Shown here: one piece after another, positions 4,669 through 10,318 of the stretch
How positions within the stretch are numbered: the first letter of the stretch is position 1
Layout: the number at the start of each line of letters is the position of its first letter
Source of the DNA: Bacillota bacterium
GTDB taxonomy: Bacteria > Bacillota > Clostridia > Peptostreptococcales > Anaerovoracaceae
Assembly: GCA_022793975.1 (NCBI GenBank)
Contig: JAAWDW010000146.1
Span: 1 to 10,318 of the forward strand
Direction: 5' to 3'
Length of the DNA stretch: 10,318 nt
Notes under the pieces: model-generated
Told to the model about the DNA's origin: nothing
The model's input: the letters and a program-made list of their open reading frames with translations, nothing else
The model's database searches: none
Made by a program: the position numbers and the translations under genes

Positions 4669-5688
4669 TTATAAATCCGCTGAAGCGCTGTTTAAACCGT
4701 TATCTTCACCTTGTACTTCACCGTCCGCCTCTGTCTCTATATAATCTTCAAAATTATAAATCCTGTCTATCATATCTTCCGTTTCATCCATATCCACATA
4801 CCAATATGAAGCGCTGTTTGCCGTTCCCGATCTGCCTGGAGCCATCCAGGTGTAGACATTTGCAGAATCAAGATTAACAGCTTTGCCCGCAATTTTTATA
4901 ATCATATCCAGCGTTATATCCGATTCAATTTCATCAAAAGCCACTTTAGCAACGTCAACAACGCCATGATCGATAGCCTGTTTAAACGCAGATTTTACAA
5001 ATTCCTGATGTGCTCCTATTCTGCCGATATCTCCGGTTTTGTATCCTTTTCGGTATCTGAGATACTTTACTGCATCATCTCCGGAAAGAACTGTCGGTCC
5101 CTTTTCAAAATATATATGCAGCGGCGGCTTATCATAAGGATCATCATATTTCATCGTAAAGGGAATATCAATAGGCACTCCGCCCATTTCATCCACTATT
5201 GCCCTTACAGCATCATAATCGACAACAACATAATAATTGATAGGCATTCCCAGCAGCACATCGGATACAGCCTCGGCTGTTTTAACAACTCCTTCCGAAT
5301 GATATATGGAGTTTATCTTCATCCAAGCTGCACTTTTATACTGCGCGCGGTAATAATAGGTGTCCCTTGGCACTGAAATAATATCTACCCGCTGATTCTT
5401 AAGATCATAACTCCCGACCATAATCACATCCGTAAGCCCGTCGTTTACACCAAGCAGCAAAACATTAACCCTTTCGCTGTTTTTAAAACTATCATAAAAA
5501 GGATTATCCGGATCTATAATGTAATCCATTTCAGACATAATGCTTTCTGTTCCCGCAAAAAGCCTTACTCCGCCGATTTTTCCAAGCGCAACATTCACAG
5601 GAATGAGTACTGCCGTAAAAGCTATTAAAAATATAATAAATTGCTTAAAAAAATACTTCTTGTCAAACTTCTTAAAAAATCTCTTCAT
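4669..5688 (-). CDS. LytR-CpsA-Psr (LCP) family cell-wall polymer ligase
   Basis: Membrane-anchored extracytoplasmic enzyme. LCP proteins move undecaprenyl-linked teichoic acid or capsule chains onto peptidoglycan. The 339 residues begin with a basic cytoplasmic tail and one membrane helix (about 17-36). The LCP domain follows with VNVLLLGVND (74-83), Asp87, ISVPRDT (104-110), KINSIY (124-129), the VVVDYDAVRAIVDEMGGVPIDIP region (154-176), and LRYRKGYKTGDIGR (210-223). After GDIGRI the family usually has an Arg-Gln pair (RQQ); here it is GAHQ, so one Arg of the phosphate-binding set seems replaced. The C-terminus is acidic (EADGEVQGEDNG). It starts 21 nt after pgi with AAGGGGA close to the ATG and is probably cotranscribed with it. 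A partner polymer cannot be named, though a TagO-like enzyme is encoded at the left edge. Confidence 0.9.
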   Translation of the reverse strand: MKRFFKKFDKKYFFKQFIIFLIAFTAVLIPVNVALGKIGGVRLFAGTESIMSEMDYIIDPDNPFYDSFKNSERVNVLLLGVNDGLTDVIMVGSYDLKNQRVDIISVPRDTYYYRAQYKSAAWMKINSIYHSEGVVKTAEAVSDVLLGMPINYYVVVDYDAVRAIVDEMGGVPIDIPFTMKYDDPYDKPPLHIYFEKGPTVLSGDDAVKYLRYRKGYKTGDIGRIGAHQEFVKSAFKQAIDHGVVDVAKVAFDEIESDITLDMIIKIAGKAVNLDSANVYTWMAPGRSGTANSASYWYVDMDETEDMIDRIYNFEDYIETEADGEVQGEDNGLNSASADL

Positions 5689-5709
5689 TTCCCCTTGCCT
5701 TTTATTCCC

Positions 5710-6987
5710 CTATTTTAATCCTTTCTTCATCTCATTTTTATAATTCTCAACACCCGGCTGATCAAATGCATTTACCCCAAAAAGTCCGCAGCATACAGCA
5801 CAGTTTATTTCAAAGAAATAAATAAGCTGTCCTATGAAATAAGGTGTAAGTTCCGGTATATCTATTTTCACTATAGGCACTCCGCTGTCCCTATGCGCTT
5901 TTATCACCGAATTCATCGCTAAATCATTTAAATAATTCATACTTCTGCCGGCAAGCGGCGTTCCCGCAGAATTCGGAACTGTAAAGTCCTGAGTAGGAGA
6001 CTCAACATTTAACACTGTCTCAAAAAAACATTGTCTTCCTTCCTGCAAAAACTGCCCCATAGAATGAAGATCAGTACTCATTGACATAGATACAGGAAAA
6101 ACCCCTTTACCGTCTTTACCTTCGGATTCTCCGAATAACTGTTTCAGCCATTCCACAAAATATGTGAGCTGCGGCTCATAATATTCAAAGACTTCCGTTG
6201 TCTTCTCCTGTCCGAGAAGATAACGGACCGCGGCATAATCAAAAAATGACGGATCCGAAGCCGCAGCTTCCGCTGCCGCTTTAGCCCCGGCAAGAAGCTC
6301 TTTTATATCGGGACCTGCCGCTGATATGGGCAGAAGTCCGGCCGGTGTAAGTACGGAATACCTGCCACCGATATTTTCCGCAATATCAAACACAGTATAG
6401 CCTTCTTTTTCCGCTTCCTGACGCAAGTTTCCGTCTTTTCCCGTAACTGCATAAATACGGTTCCTTGCTTCTTCTTCACTGTATTTTGTTTCCAATGCCG
6501 ACTTAAGCATTGCAAATGCTGCTTTTGTTTCCGTCGTTTCTCCCGATTTTGATACCACGCACAGGCATACATCATTGCCCAATAATTCTCTTAATATACG
6601 CAAGTGATATGATGCACTCAGATTATTGCCGGCAAATATTAAATGAACTCCGTCTTTTATCCAGGAGGCGAGCGTTCCATCCGCTTCCTTCGCCGGAAGC
6701 CCTATGGAGCCTCTTGCACCAACTGCCTCCGTTACGGCACGTGTTCCTAAATACGAGCCTCCTATACCGATAACTATCAAAATATCGCTTTTCTCTTTTA
6801 TCTCTTCTGCTGCGGTAAGCACGGACTCTATCTCTTTTTCATCATATGCAAACGGCAATTTTACCCAATCGGTAAAATCAGTCTTACCGGAACAAAGTTT
6901 TTTATATTCATCATCTATACGGGTTTTAAGTTTATCAATTTCTTCTTTTTCTATACCTGTTTCTGCAATATTTACTTTTATGTCCAT
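5710..6987 (-). CDS. pgi: Glucose-6-phosphate isomerase
   Basis: Cytosolic glycolytic enzyme interconverting glucose-6-phosphate and fructose-6-phosphate. The 425 residues are a little shorter than the roughly 450 of Bacillus Pgi, the difference being at the N-terminus. SIS-type sugar-phosphate motifs are clear: VIGIGGSYLGTRA (72-84), VVSKSGETTET (144-154) and GGRYSVLTPAGLLP (207-220). The C-terminal signature region has EGKDGKGVFPVSMSMSTDLHSMG and GQFLQEG with catalytic Glu316, KAHRDSGVP with His365, and NAFDQPGVENYK with Lys417. The ATG follows AAAGGAG at 9-10 nt. Candidate promoters lie 25-60 bp upstream, just beyond the rpsI terminator, so pgi opens a new unit that continues into the LCP gene. 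Confidence 0.97.
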   Translation of the reverse strand: MDIKVNIAETGIEKEEIDKLKTRIDDEYKKLCSGKTDFTDWVKLPFAYDEKEIESVLTAAEEIKEKSDILIVIGIGGSYLGTRAVTEAVGARGSIGLPAKEADGTLASWIKDGVHLIFAGNNLSASYHLRILRELLGNDVCLCVVSKSGETTETKAAFAMLKSALETKYSEEEARNRIYAVTGKDGNLRQEAEKEGYTVFDIAENIGGRYSVLTPAGLLPISAAGPDIKELLAGAKAAAEAAASDPSFFDYAAVRYLLGQEKTTEVFEYYEPQLTYFVEWLKQLFGESEGKDGKGVFPVSMSMSTDLHSMGQFLQEGRQCFFETVLNVESPTQDFTVPNSAGTPLAGRSMNYLNDLAMNSVIKAHRDSGVPIVKIDIPELTPYFIGQLIYFFEINCAVCCGLFGVNAFDQPGVENYKNEMKKGLK

Positions 6988-7008
6988 CTGCCTTGACTCC
7001 TTTTCTCA

Positions 7009-7048
7009 ATTATATAAAAGTATATATGCAAGAACAATATTCAGTCAA
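7009..7048 (-). promoter_or_regulatory. Two overlapping candidate promoters for pgi-LCP
   Basis: Minus strand: TTGTTC (7037-7032), 17 bp, TATAAT (7014-7009); and TTGACT (7048-7043), 18 bp, TATACT (7024-7019). Both fit vegetative promoters and either would give a short leader before the pgi ribosome binding site. The choice is open. Confidence 0.55.
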
Positions 7049-7085
7049 GTATAAATTTCTTCACAAAACCATCAATATCATATAC

Positions 7086-7120
7086 AAAAAGCCCTCGTTT
7101 CCAAGGGTTGGAACACGAGG
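7086..7120 (-). terminator. Intrinsic terminator after rplM-rpsI
   Basis: Inverted repeat CCTCGT-TTCCAA (7093-7104) with TTGGAA-C-ACGAGG (7108-7120): 12 pairs with one bulged base and a 3-nt loop. On the minus strand it is followed by GGGC and five T (7090-7086). It separates rpsI from pgi. Confidence 0.85.
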
Positions 7121-7185
7121 ACTTCTGTTTACATTTATATTTCGAACTGCAAAAATATTTTCCGAAATACGTAAAAGCTTTTGAA

Positions 7186-7584
7186 CTAACGCTTTGAGAA
7201 CTGCGATGCTCTTCTTGCCTTTTTGAGTCCGTATTTCTTTCTTTCTTTCATTCTTGAATCTCTTGTCAGGAAACCTGCTGCTTTAAGAGCCGCTCTGTAT
7301 AAATCTCTGTCAGCTATGCAAAGTGCTCTTGAAATACCGTGCCTCAATGCACCGGCCTGACCTGTGAATCCGCCGCCGTTTACTGTTGCCACTACATCAA
7401 ATTTGCCTTCGCATCCCGCCACCATAAACGGTCTCTTTACTTCTCTTTTAACAATTTCCTTTGCCCCGAAATAATCGTCAAGAGATTTCTTGTTTACGAT
7501 AATATTTCCGTTTCCCGGGATGAGCCTTACTCTGGCTACTGATGATTTTCTTCTGCCTGTTGCGGCATACTGTAATTTTGCCAT
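7186..7584 (-). CDS. rpsI: Small ribosomal subunit protein S9 (uS9)
   Basis: Structural protein of the 30S subunit. Its C-terminal tail reaches the P-site tRNA. The 132 residues match usual bacterial S9 length. GRRKSSVARVRL (10-21) and the signature NGGGFTGQAGALRHGISRAL (69-88) are typical. The basic C-terminus ends KKARRASQFSKR, with the final Lys-Arg kept. GGGAGGA precedes the ATG. It starts 19 nt after rplM, the conserved L13-S9 pair, and is followed by an intrinsic terminator. Confidence 0.98.
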   Translation of the reverse strand: MAKLQYAATGRRKSSVARVRLIPGNGNIIVNKKSLDDYFGAKEIVKREVKRPFMVAGCEGKFDVVATVNGGGFTGQAGALRHGISRALCIADRDLYRAALKAAGFLTRDSRMKERKKYGLKKARRASQFSKR

Positions 7585-7603
7585 TTCTTATTTCCTCCCT
7601 TTC

Positions 7604-8032
7604 TTAAAACTTCCATACTTCAGGCTTCTGAGCAGCATGATTATGCTCCGGACCTGCGTAAACTTTTAATTTCTTATACATCTGTCTTCCAAGTGCTCCG
7701 TCAGGCATCATACCTTTTACAGCGTGTCTGATGATTTCTTCAGGCTTCTTTGCCTGGAGCTTTTCAAAAGTAATTTCTCTGAGACCGCCCGGATATCCCG
7801 TATGTCTCTTATAAATTTTCTCTTTTCTCTTCTTACCCGTAACCTCTATCTTCTCGGCATTGATAACGATTACATAATCACCGCAATCAACGTGAGGTGT
7901 GTAAGTCGGTTTTTTCTTACCGCGAAGTATTGAAGCAACCTCAGATGCAAGTCTTCCGAGAGTCTTGCCTTCTGCGTCTACCACATACCACTTGCGCTCT
8001 ACTTCATGCGGCTTTGCAATAAATGATTTCAT
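7604..8032 (-). CDS. rplM: Large ribosomal subunit protein L13 (uL13)
   Basis: Early-assembly protein of the 50S subunit. From ATG 8032 the protein has 142 residues, the usual length. It starts MKSFIAKPHEVERKWYVVDA, and the C-terminal signature is present: RHAVKGMMPDGALGRQMYKK (102-121) and KVYAGPEHNH (123-132). AAAGGA lies upstream of this ATG. A longer frame up to 8095 lacks a ribosome binding site and would swallow part of the leader. It heads a two-gene unit with rpsI, driven by the promoter at 8254-8282 through a long 5' leader. Confidence 0.98.
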   Translation of the reverse strand: MKSFIAKPHEVERKWYVVDAEGKTLGRLASEVASILRGKKKPTYTPHVDCGDYVIVINAEKIEVTGKKRKEKIYKRHTGYPGGLREITFEKLQAKKPEEIIRHAVKGMMPDGALGRQMYKKLKVYAGPEHNHAAQKPEVWKF

Positions 8033-8044
8033 TTCTTTTCCTTT

Positions 8045-8064
8045 CTGCCTACTAGGTTTGCACA
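8045..8064 (-). repeat. rplM leader motif, copy B (next to the ribosome binding site)
   Basis: Minus strand: TGTGCA-AACC-T-AGTAGG-CAG, directly followed by AAAGGA of rplM. It matches copy A at 8116-8139 except for small gaps. Confidence 0.6.
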
Positions 8065-8115
8065 TATCTGCGTTGTGATATTTCACATTCAGCAAACAAG
8101 TTCAAGCTTTTTCGG

Positions 8116-8139
8116 CTGTACCTACTCGGTTCCTGCACA
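8116..8139 (-). repeat. rplM leader motif, copy A
   Basis: Minus strand: TGTGCA-GG-AACC-G-AGTAGG-TA-CAG, about 50 nt upstream of copy B and in the same orientation. The duplicated pattern could allow alternative binding or pairing, only one form of which would cover the ribosome binding site. Confidence 0.6.
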
Positions 8140-8253
8140 CAGATTCCCCAAAACAAGAGATAGCTGTTTCCGCCGGAGCTGTTTCGGCCCACTAATTTTA
8201 TTAGTTTGAAGCCCATGAACGGAAAACCATCCGGTACTTCACACATACACTTC

Positions 8254-8282
8254 ATTTTATCCGTTATAGAGAATAAAGTCAA
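8254..8282 (-). promoter_or_regulatory. Strong promoter of rplM-rpsI
   Basis: Minus-strand TTGACT (8282-8277), a 17-bp spacer and TAAAAT (8259-8254), each one base from consensus. The -35 box begins 6 bp after the stop codon of the upstream regulator gene. No terminator stands between, so some read-through from the upstream unit is possible. Confidence 0.8.
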
Positions 8283-8288
8283 GTATTT

Positions 8289-8921
8289 TTATATATTTAG
8301 CTTCCTGTAGTTGTGATCCATTATAAGCTTTGTAAGCCCTTCTGCATTCTTTTTTTCAATTCTCTCAATGATTTCTTCATGATCGCGGTTTGCTTCGCGG
8401 AAATAATCAAATAAGCTCTCGGTGTTATCCGAAAATACCGTTGTTCTTATTACTTGGCGTCTCAGATCATCCATAAGCGAAACCAATATCGGATTTCCGC
8501 ACATTTCAAGATATGTATGATGAAAATGATCCTGAAGTTCTTGATAATCATCAAAATCTTTTTTCTCTATCGCCGCATCAATCCTACCTACAATGATACG
8601 CAGCGCATCAATGTCCTTTTCTGCCGCAGTCATCATCACTTTTTTCAAAATGTATATATCCAGTGCAGAAATAATTTCAAATATTTCATGTGCTTGCTGA
8701 TCGGTCATCTGCTTTACGAAAAATCCCTTGCGCGGTACATTATCGAGAATTCCGTCTGCCGAAAGCTGTATCAGCGCCTCGTTTATAGGTGGCCTGCTGA
8801 CTCCAAGCTGCTCCTGCAGCTCCGCTATATTTATTTTGTCGCCGTAATCAAGTTCGTTTGTTCTTATCATGTGTACCACATGCTCGTACACCTGCTCGCG
8901 TACAGATTTTATTTTTCCCAT
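8289..8921 (-). CDS. GntR-family transcriptional regulator with FCD domain
   Basis: DNA-binding regulator of 210 residues. The N-terminal winged helix-turn-helix (about 1-70) includes NIAELQEQLGVSRPPINEAL (31-50), LIQLSADGIL and the wing NVPRKGFFVK (61-70). The C-terminal all-helical FCD ligand domain runs from about 76 to 206, with the DHFHHTYLEMCGNP region (His134) and later His181 and His203, the usual metal/ligand histidines. The aspartate normally four residues before the first histidine seems to be Gln130 here. The start at ATG 8921 follows GGGGAG with 7 nt spacing. A longer frame to 8972 overlaps the tyrS end and has no better site. It begins 37 nt after tyrS and is probably cotranscribed. 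The effector is unknown; FCD proteins often sense small organic acids. Confidence 0.9.
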   Translation of the reverse strand: MGKIKSVREQVYEHVVHMIRTNELDYGDKINIAELQEQLGVSRPPINEALIQLSADGILDNVPRKGFFVKQMTDQQAHEIFEIISALDIYILKKVMMTAAEKDIDALRIIVGRIDAAIEKKDFDDYQELQDHFHHTYLEMCGNPILVSLMDDLRRQVIRTTVFSDNTESLFDYFREANRDHEEIIERIEKKNAEGLTKLIMDHNYRKLNI

Positions 8922-8958
8922 CTGTCTTCTCCCCGTTTCCAAACAGTAAAGATAATTT

Positions 8959-10287
8959 TTAAATGAGCTCAACTACATGGAATGTCTTTTTACCTTTTTG
9001 AATAATAAGTTTATTATCTTCAAACATATCGACCGTAACTGTCAGTTTTTTATCCGTAACCTTGTTTCCGCCTACGGTAAGCCCTCCCTGTTCGATAGTC
9101 CTGAAGCCTTCGCCATTGCTCGGAACAAGTCCAAGCTCTTTTATAAGTGTTACAACACCTATGCCTTCTCCTGCAAATTTTGTTCTCTCCATTTGAGTAG
9201 TAGGCATATTGTCTGTATTTCCGCCGCCTCCGAACGCGGCTTTTGCACCTTCAAGCGCTTTCTGCGCCTCTTCCTCGCCGTGTACAAGCTTTGTTACTTC
9301 AAATGCAAGTATTTCCTTCGCCTTGTTTATTTCCGCGCCCTCAAGCGCTGAGAGACGGTTTACCTCCTCCATAGGAAGGAATGTCAGCATACGCAGGCAC
9401 TTATTTACGTCCGCATCTTCTACATTTCGCCAATACTGGAAAAACTCATAAGGCGATGTCCTTTCGGCTCTGAGCCAGAGCGCACCTTTCTGCGTCTTTC
9501 CCATCTTCTTGCCGTCCGATGTCGTGAGCAGCGCAAATGTCATACCGTAAACATCTTTACCGCAGGCTCTCTTTGTCAGCCTTGCACCGCCGAGAATATT
9601 CGACCACTGATCATTGCCTCCGAACTGCATTTTTACATCAAAGTCACGCGCCATTACCATAAAGTCATACGACTGCATAAGCATATAATTAAACTCAAGG
9701 AAAGAAAGTCCCTTTTCCATTCTCTGCTTGTAACACTCGGCTCTGAGCATTTCATTTACACTGAAATGCGGTCCTATTTCCCTTAAAAATTCAACATAAT
9801 TTATCGGTCTAAGCCATTCCGCATTGTTTACACTTATGGCCTTACCCGGATCCGGTATCTTATTCGCTCTGCCGGGAGCATACACCCCACCGTTTCCTTC
9901 ATATTTCCATTCATCGTCAAATTCGATAAAACGGTCAAAGAGTTTTTTAAACTGATTGCAGTTTTCATCAATTGTTTCTACCGTCATCATCTGACGCATA
10001 TCCGTTCTGCCTGACGGATCTCCTACCATTCCCGTACCGCCTCCAAGCAGTACAACGGGAGTATGTCCGTACTTCTGCATATACATCATAATGATAACCT
10101 GCATAAAATGCCCAACATGAAGACAGTCGGCGGTAGGATCGAATCCTATGTAAAATTTTATCTTTTCTTTACCGAGAAGTTCACGTATCGCCTCATCATC
10201 AGTCGTCTGTTCTATAAAGCCTCTTTCTTTGAGCACATCATACACATTTGTATGTTCGCTCACATTATCGGGTATAAAATTCTTCAT
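8959..10287 (-). CDS. tyrS: Tyrosyl-tRNA synthetase
   Basis: Class I aminoacyl-tRNA synthetase that charges tRNA-Tyr. The 442 residues show the HIGH motif as HVGH (57-60) in FDPTADCLHVGH, GGTGMVGDPSGRT (83-95), EFNYMLMQSYDF (198-209), QFGGNDQWSNI (221-231) and a KMSKS-class loop KMGKT (261-265). The C-terminal S4-type RNA-binding domain includes FRTIEQGGLTVGGNKV (395-410). The segment about 125-150 (WKYEGNGGVYAPGRANKIPD) is an extra loop ahead of NAEWLRPINYVEFLREIG compared with the Bacillus enzyme. GGAGGAG stands upstream of the ATG. Only 31 bases upstream are in the window, so a T-box leader, common for clostridial tyrS, cannot be judged. Confidence 0.97.
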   Translation of the reverse strand: MKNFIPDNVSEHTNVYDVLKERGFIEQTTDDEAIRELLGKEKIKFYIGFDPTADCLHVGHFMQVIIMMYMQKYGHTPVVLLGGGTGMVGDPSGRTDMRQMMTVETIDENCNQFKKLFDRFIEFDDEWKYEGNGGVYAPGRANKIPDPGKAISVNNAEWLRPINYVEFLREIGPHFSVNEMLRAECYKQRMEKGLSFLEFNYMLMQSYDFMVMARDFDVKMQFGGNDQWSNILGGARLTKRACGKDVYGMTFALLTTSDGKKMGKTQKGALWLRAERTSPYEFFQYWRNVEDADVNKCLRMLTFLPMEEVNRLSALEGAEINKAKEILAFEVTKLVHGEEEAQKALEGAKAAFGGGGNTDNMPTTQMERTKFAGEGIGVVTLIKELGLVPSNGEGFRTIEQGGLTVGGNKVTDKKLTVTVDMFEDNKLIIQKGKKTFHVVELI

Positions 10288-10318
10288 ACCTCTCTCCTCC
10301 TCATATAACTGTATCTCC

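Larger units (their letters stand above)
8033..8247 (-). ncRNA. Long 5' leader of rplM-rpsI, probable ribosomal-protein (L13-type) leader
   Basis: About 215 nt lie between the predicted start site and the rplM ATG, far more than an untranslated region needs. Seen on the minus strand: hairpin ACTAAT-AAA-ATTAGT; GCCG/CGGC near the middle; and close to rplM an outer stem GTTTGC (8097-8092) with GCAAAC (8061-8056) enclosing TGTGA-AATA-TCACA (8087-8074). A motif of the form TGTGCA..AACC.AGTAGG..CAG occurs twice, the second copy next to the ribosome binding site. Firmicute rplM genes are known to carry an L13 leader that mediates feedback control. Identity with that Rfam family is not proven here. 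No clear internal terminator is seen. Confidence 0.5.

Noticed and set aside
8033..8095. N-terminal extension of L13 to 8095
   Set aside because: It would translate the structured leader, has no ribosome binding site, and gives 163 residues instead of the usual 142.
8052..8282. Open frame of 76 codons across the rplM leader
   Set aside because: It would start within the -35 box; a shorter form starts at an ATG within the -10 box. Neither has a ribosome binding site, and the product is not recognised. A noncoding leader fits better.
8922..8972. Longer start of the GntR regulator overlapping the tyrS end
   Set aside because: ATG 8921 has GGGGAG 7 nt upstream and gives the normal beginning of a GntR winged helix domain.
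10288..10318. T-box leader of tyrS
   Set aside because: Only 31 bases upstream of the gene are present. They show the ribosome binding site but no specifier loop, T-box sequence or terminator.
1..10318. CRISPR arrays, insertion sequences, tRNA or rRNA genes
   Set aside because: No regularly spaced repeats, transposase-like frames, terminal inverted repeats, cloverleaf sequences or rRNA segments were seen on reading both strands.

Overview
The window looks like chromosomal DNA of an anaerobic low-GC Firmicute of the class Clostridia. The evidence is AT-rich spacers with vegetative-type promoters, strong GGAGG ribosome binding sites, a clostridial-type 3-hydroxybutyryl-CoA dehydrogenase, an FCD-type GntR regulator, and the adjacent pair dCMP deaminase / TagO-WecA-like transferase. 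The genus cannot be told from these bases. Nearly all genes are on the minus strand, so transcription runs right to left.

From right to left the minus-strand genes are: tyrS and a GntR/FCD regulator (one probable transcription unit); rplM-rpsI, with a strong promoter, a leader of about 215 nt and a terminator; pgi followed 21 nt later by a LytR-CpsA-Psr (LCP) cell-wall ligase; hbd alone, between its own promoter plus a Rex-like operator and its own terminator; a type A24 prepilin peptidase that appears to be leaderless; truA; a dCMP deaminase (comEB); and a TagO/WecA-family glycosyl-1-phosphate transferase cut by the left edge. Most are housekeeping functions: translation, tRNA modification, central carbon metabolism, nucleotide supply and envelope polymer assembly.

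The most unusual part is the 300 bp between truA and comEB. A plus-strand peptide gene of 30 codons (hydrophobic core, WLDR..K tail) with a near-perfect Shine-Dalgarno faces a convergent minus-strand promoter with exact TTGACA and TATAAT boxes. Both transcripts would end at one bidirectional 12-bp terminator. Direct repeats at the start of the peptide gene and beside the terminator make the predicted RNA of about 68 nt complementary in trans to the ribosome binding site and start codon of the peptide. This is the architecture of the par/fst family of type I toxin-antitoxin systems, here in a chromosomal clostridial setting. It is an inference from sequence layout alone.

Other points worth checking are a Rex-like site downstream of the hbd promoter, an hbd cofactor loop that suggests NADPH use, an exact consensus promoter ending at the prepilin peptidase start codon, a duplicated motif in the rplM leader, and a small membrane-peptide frame without a normal start upstream of truA.
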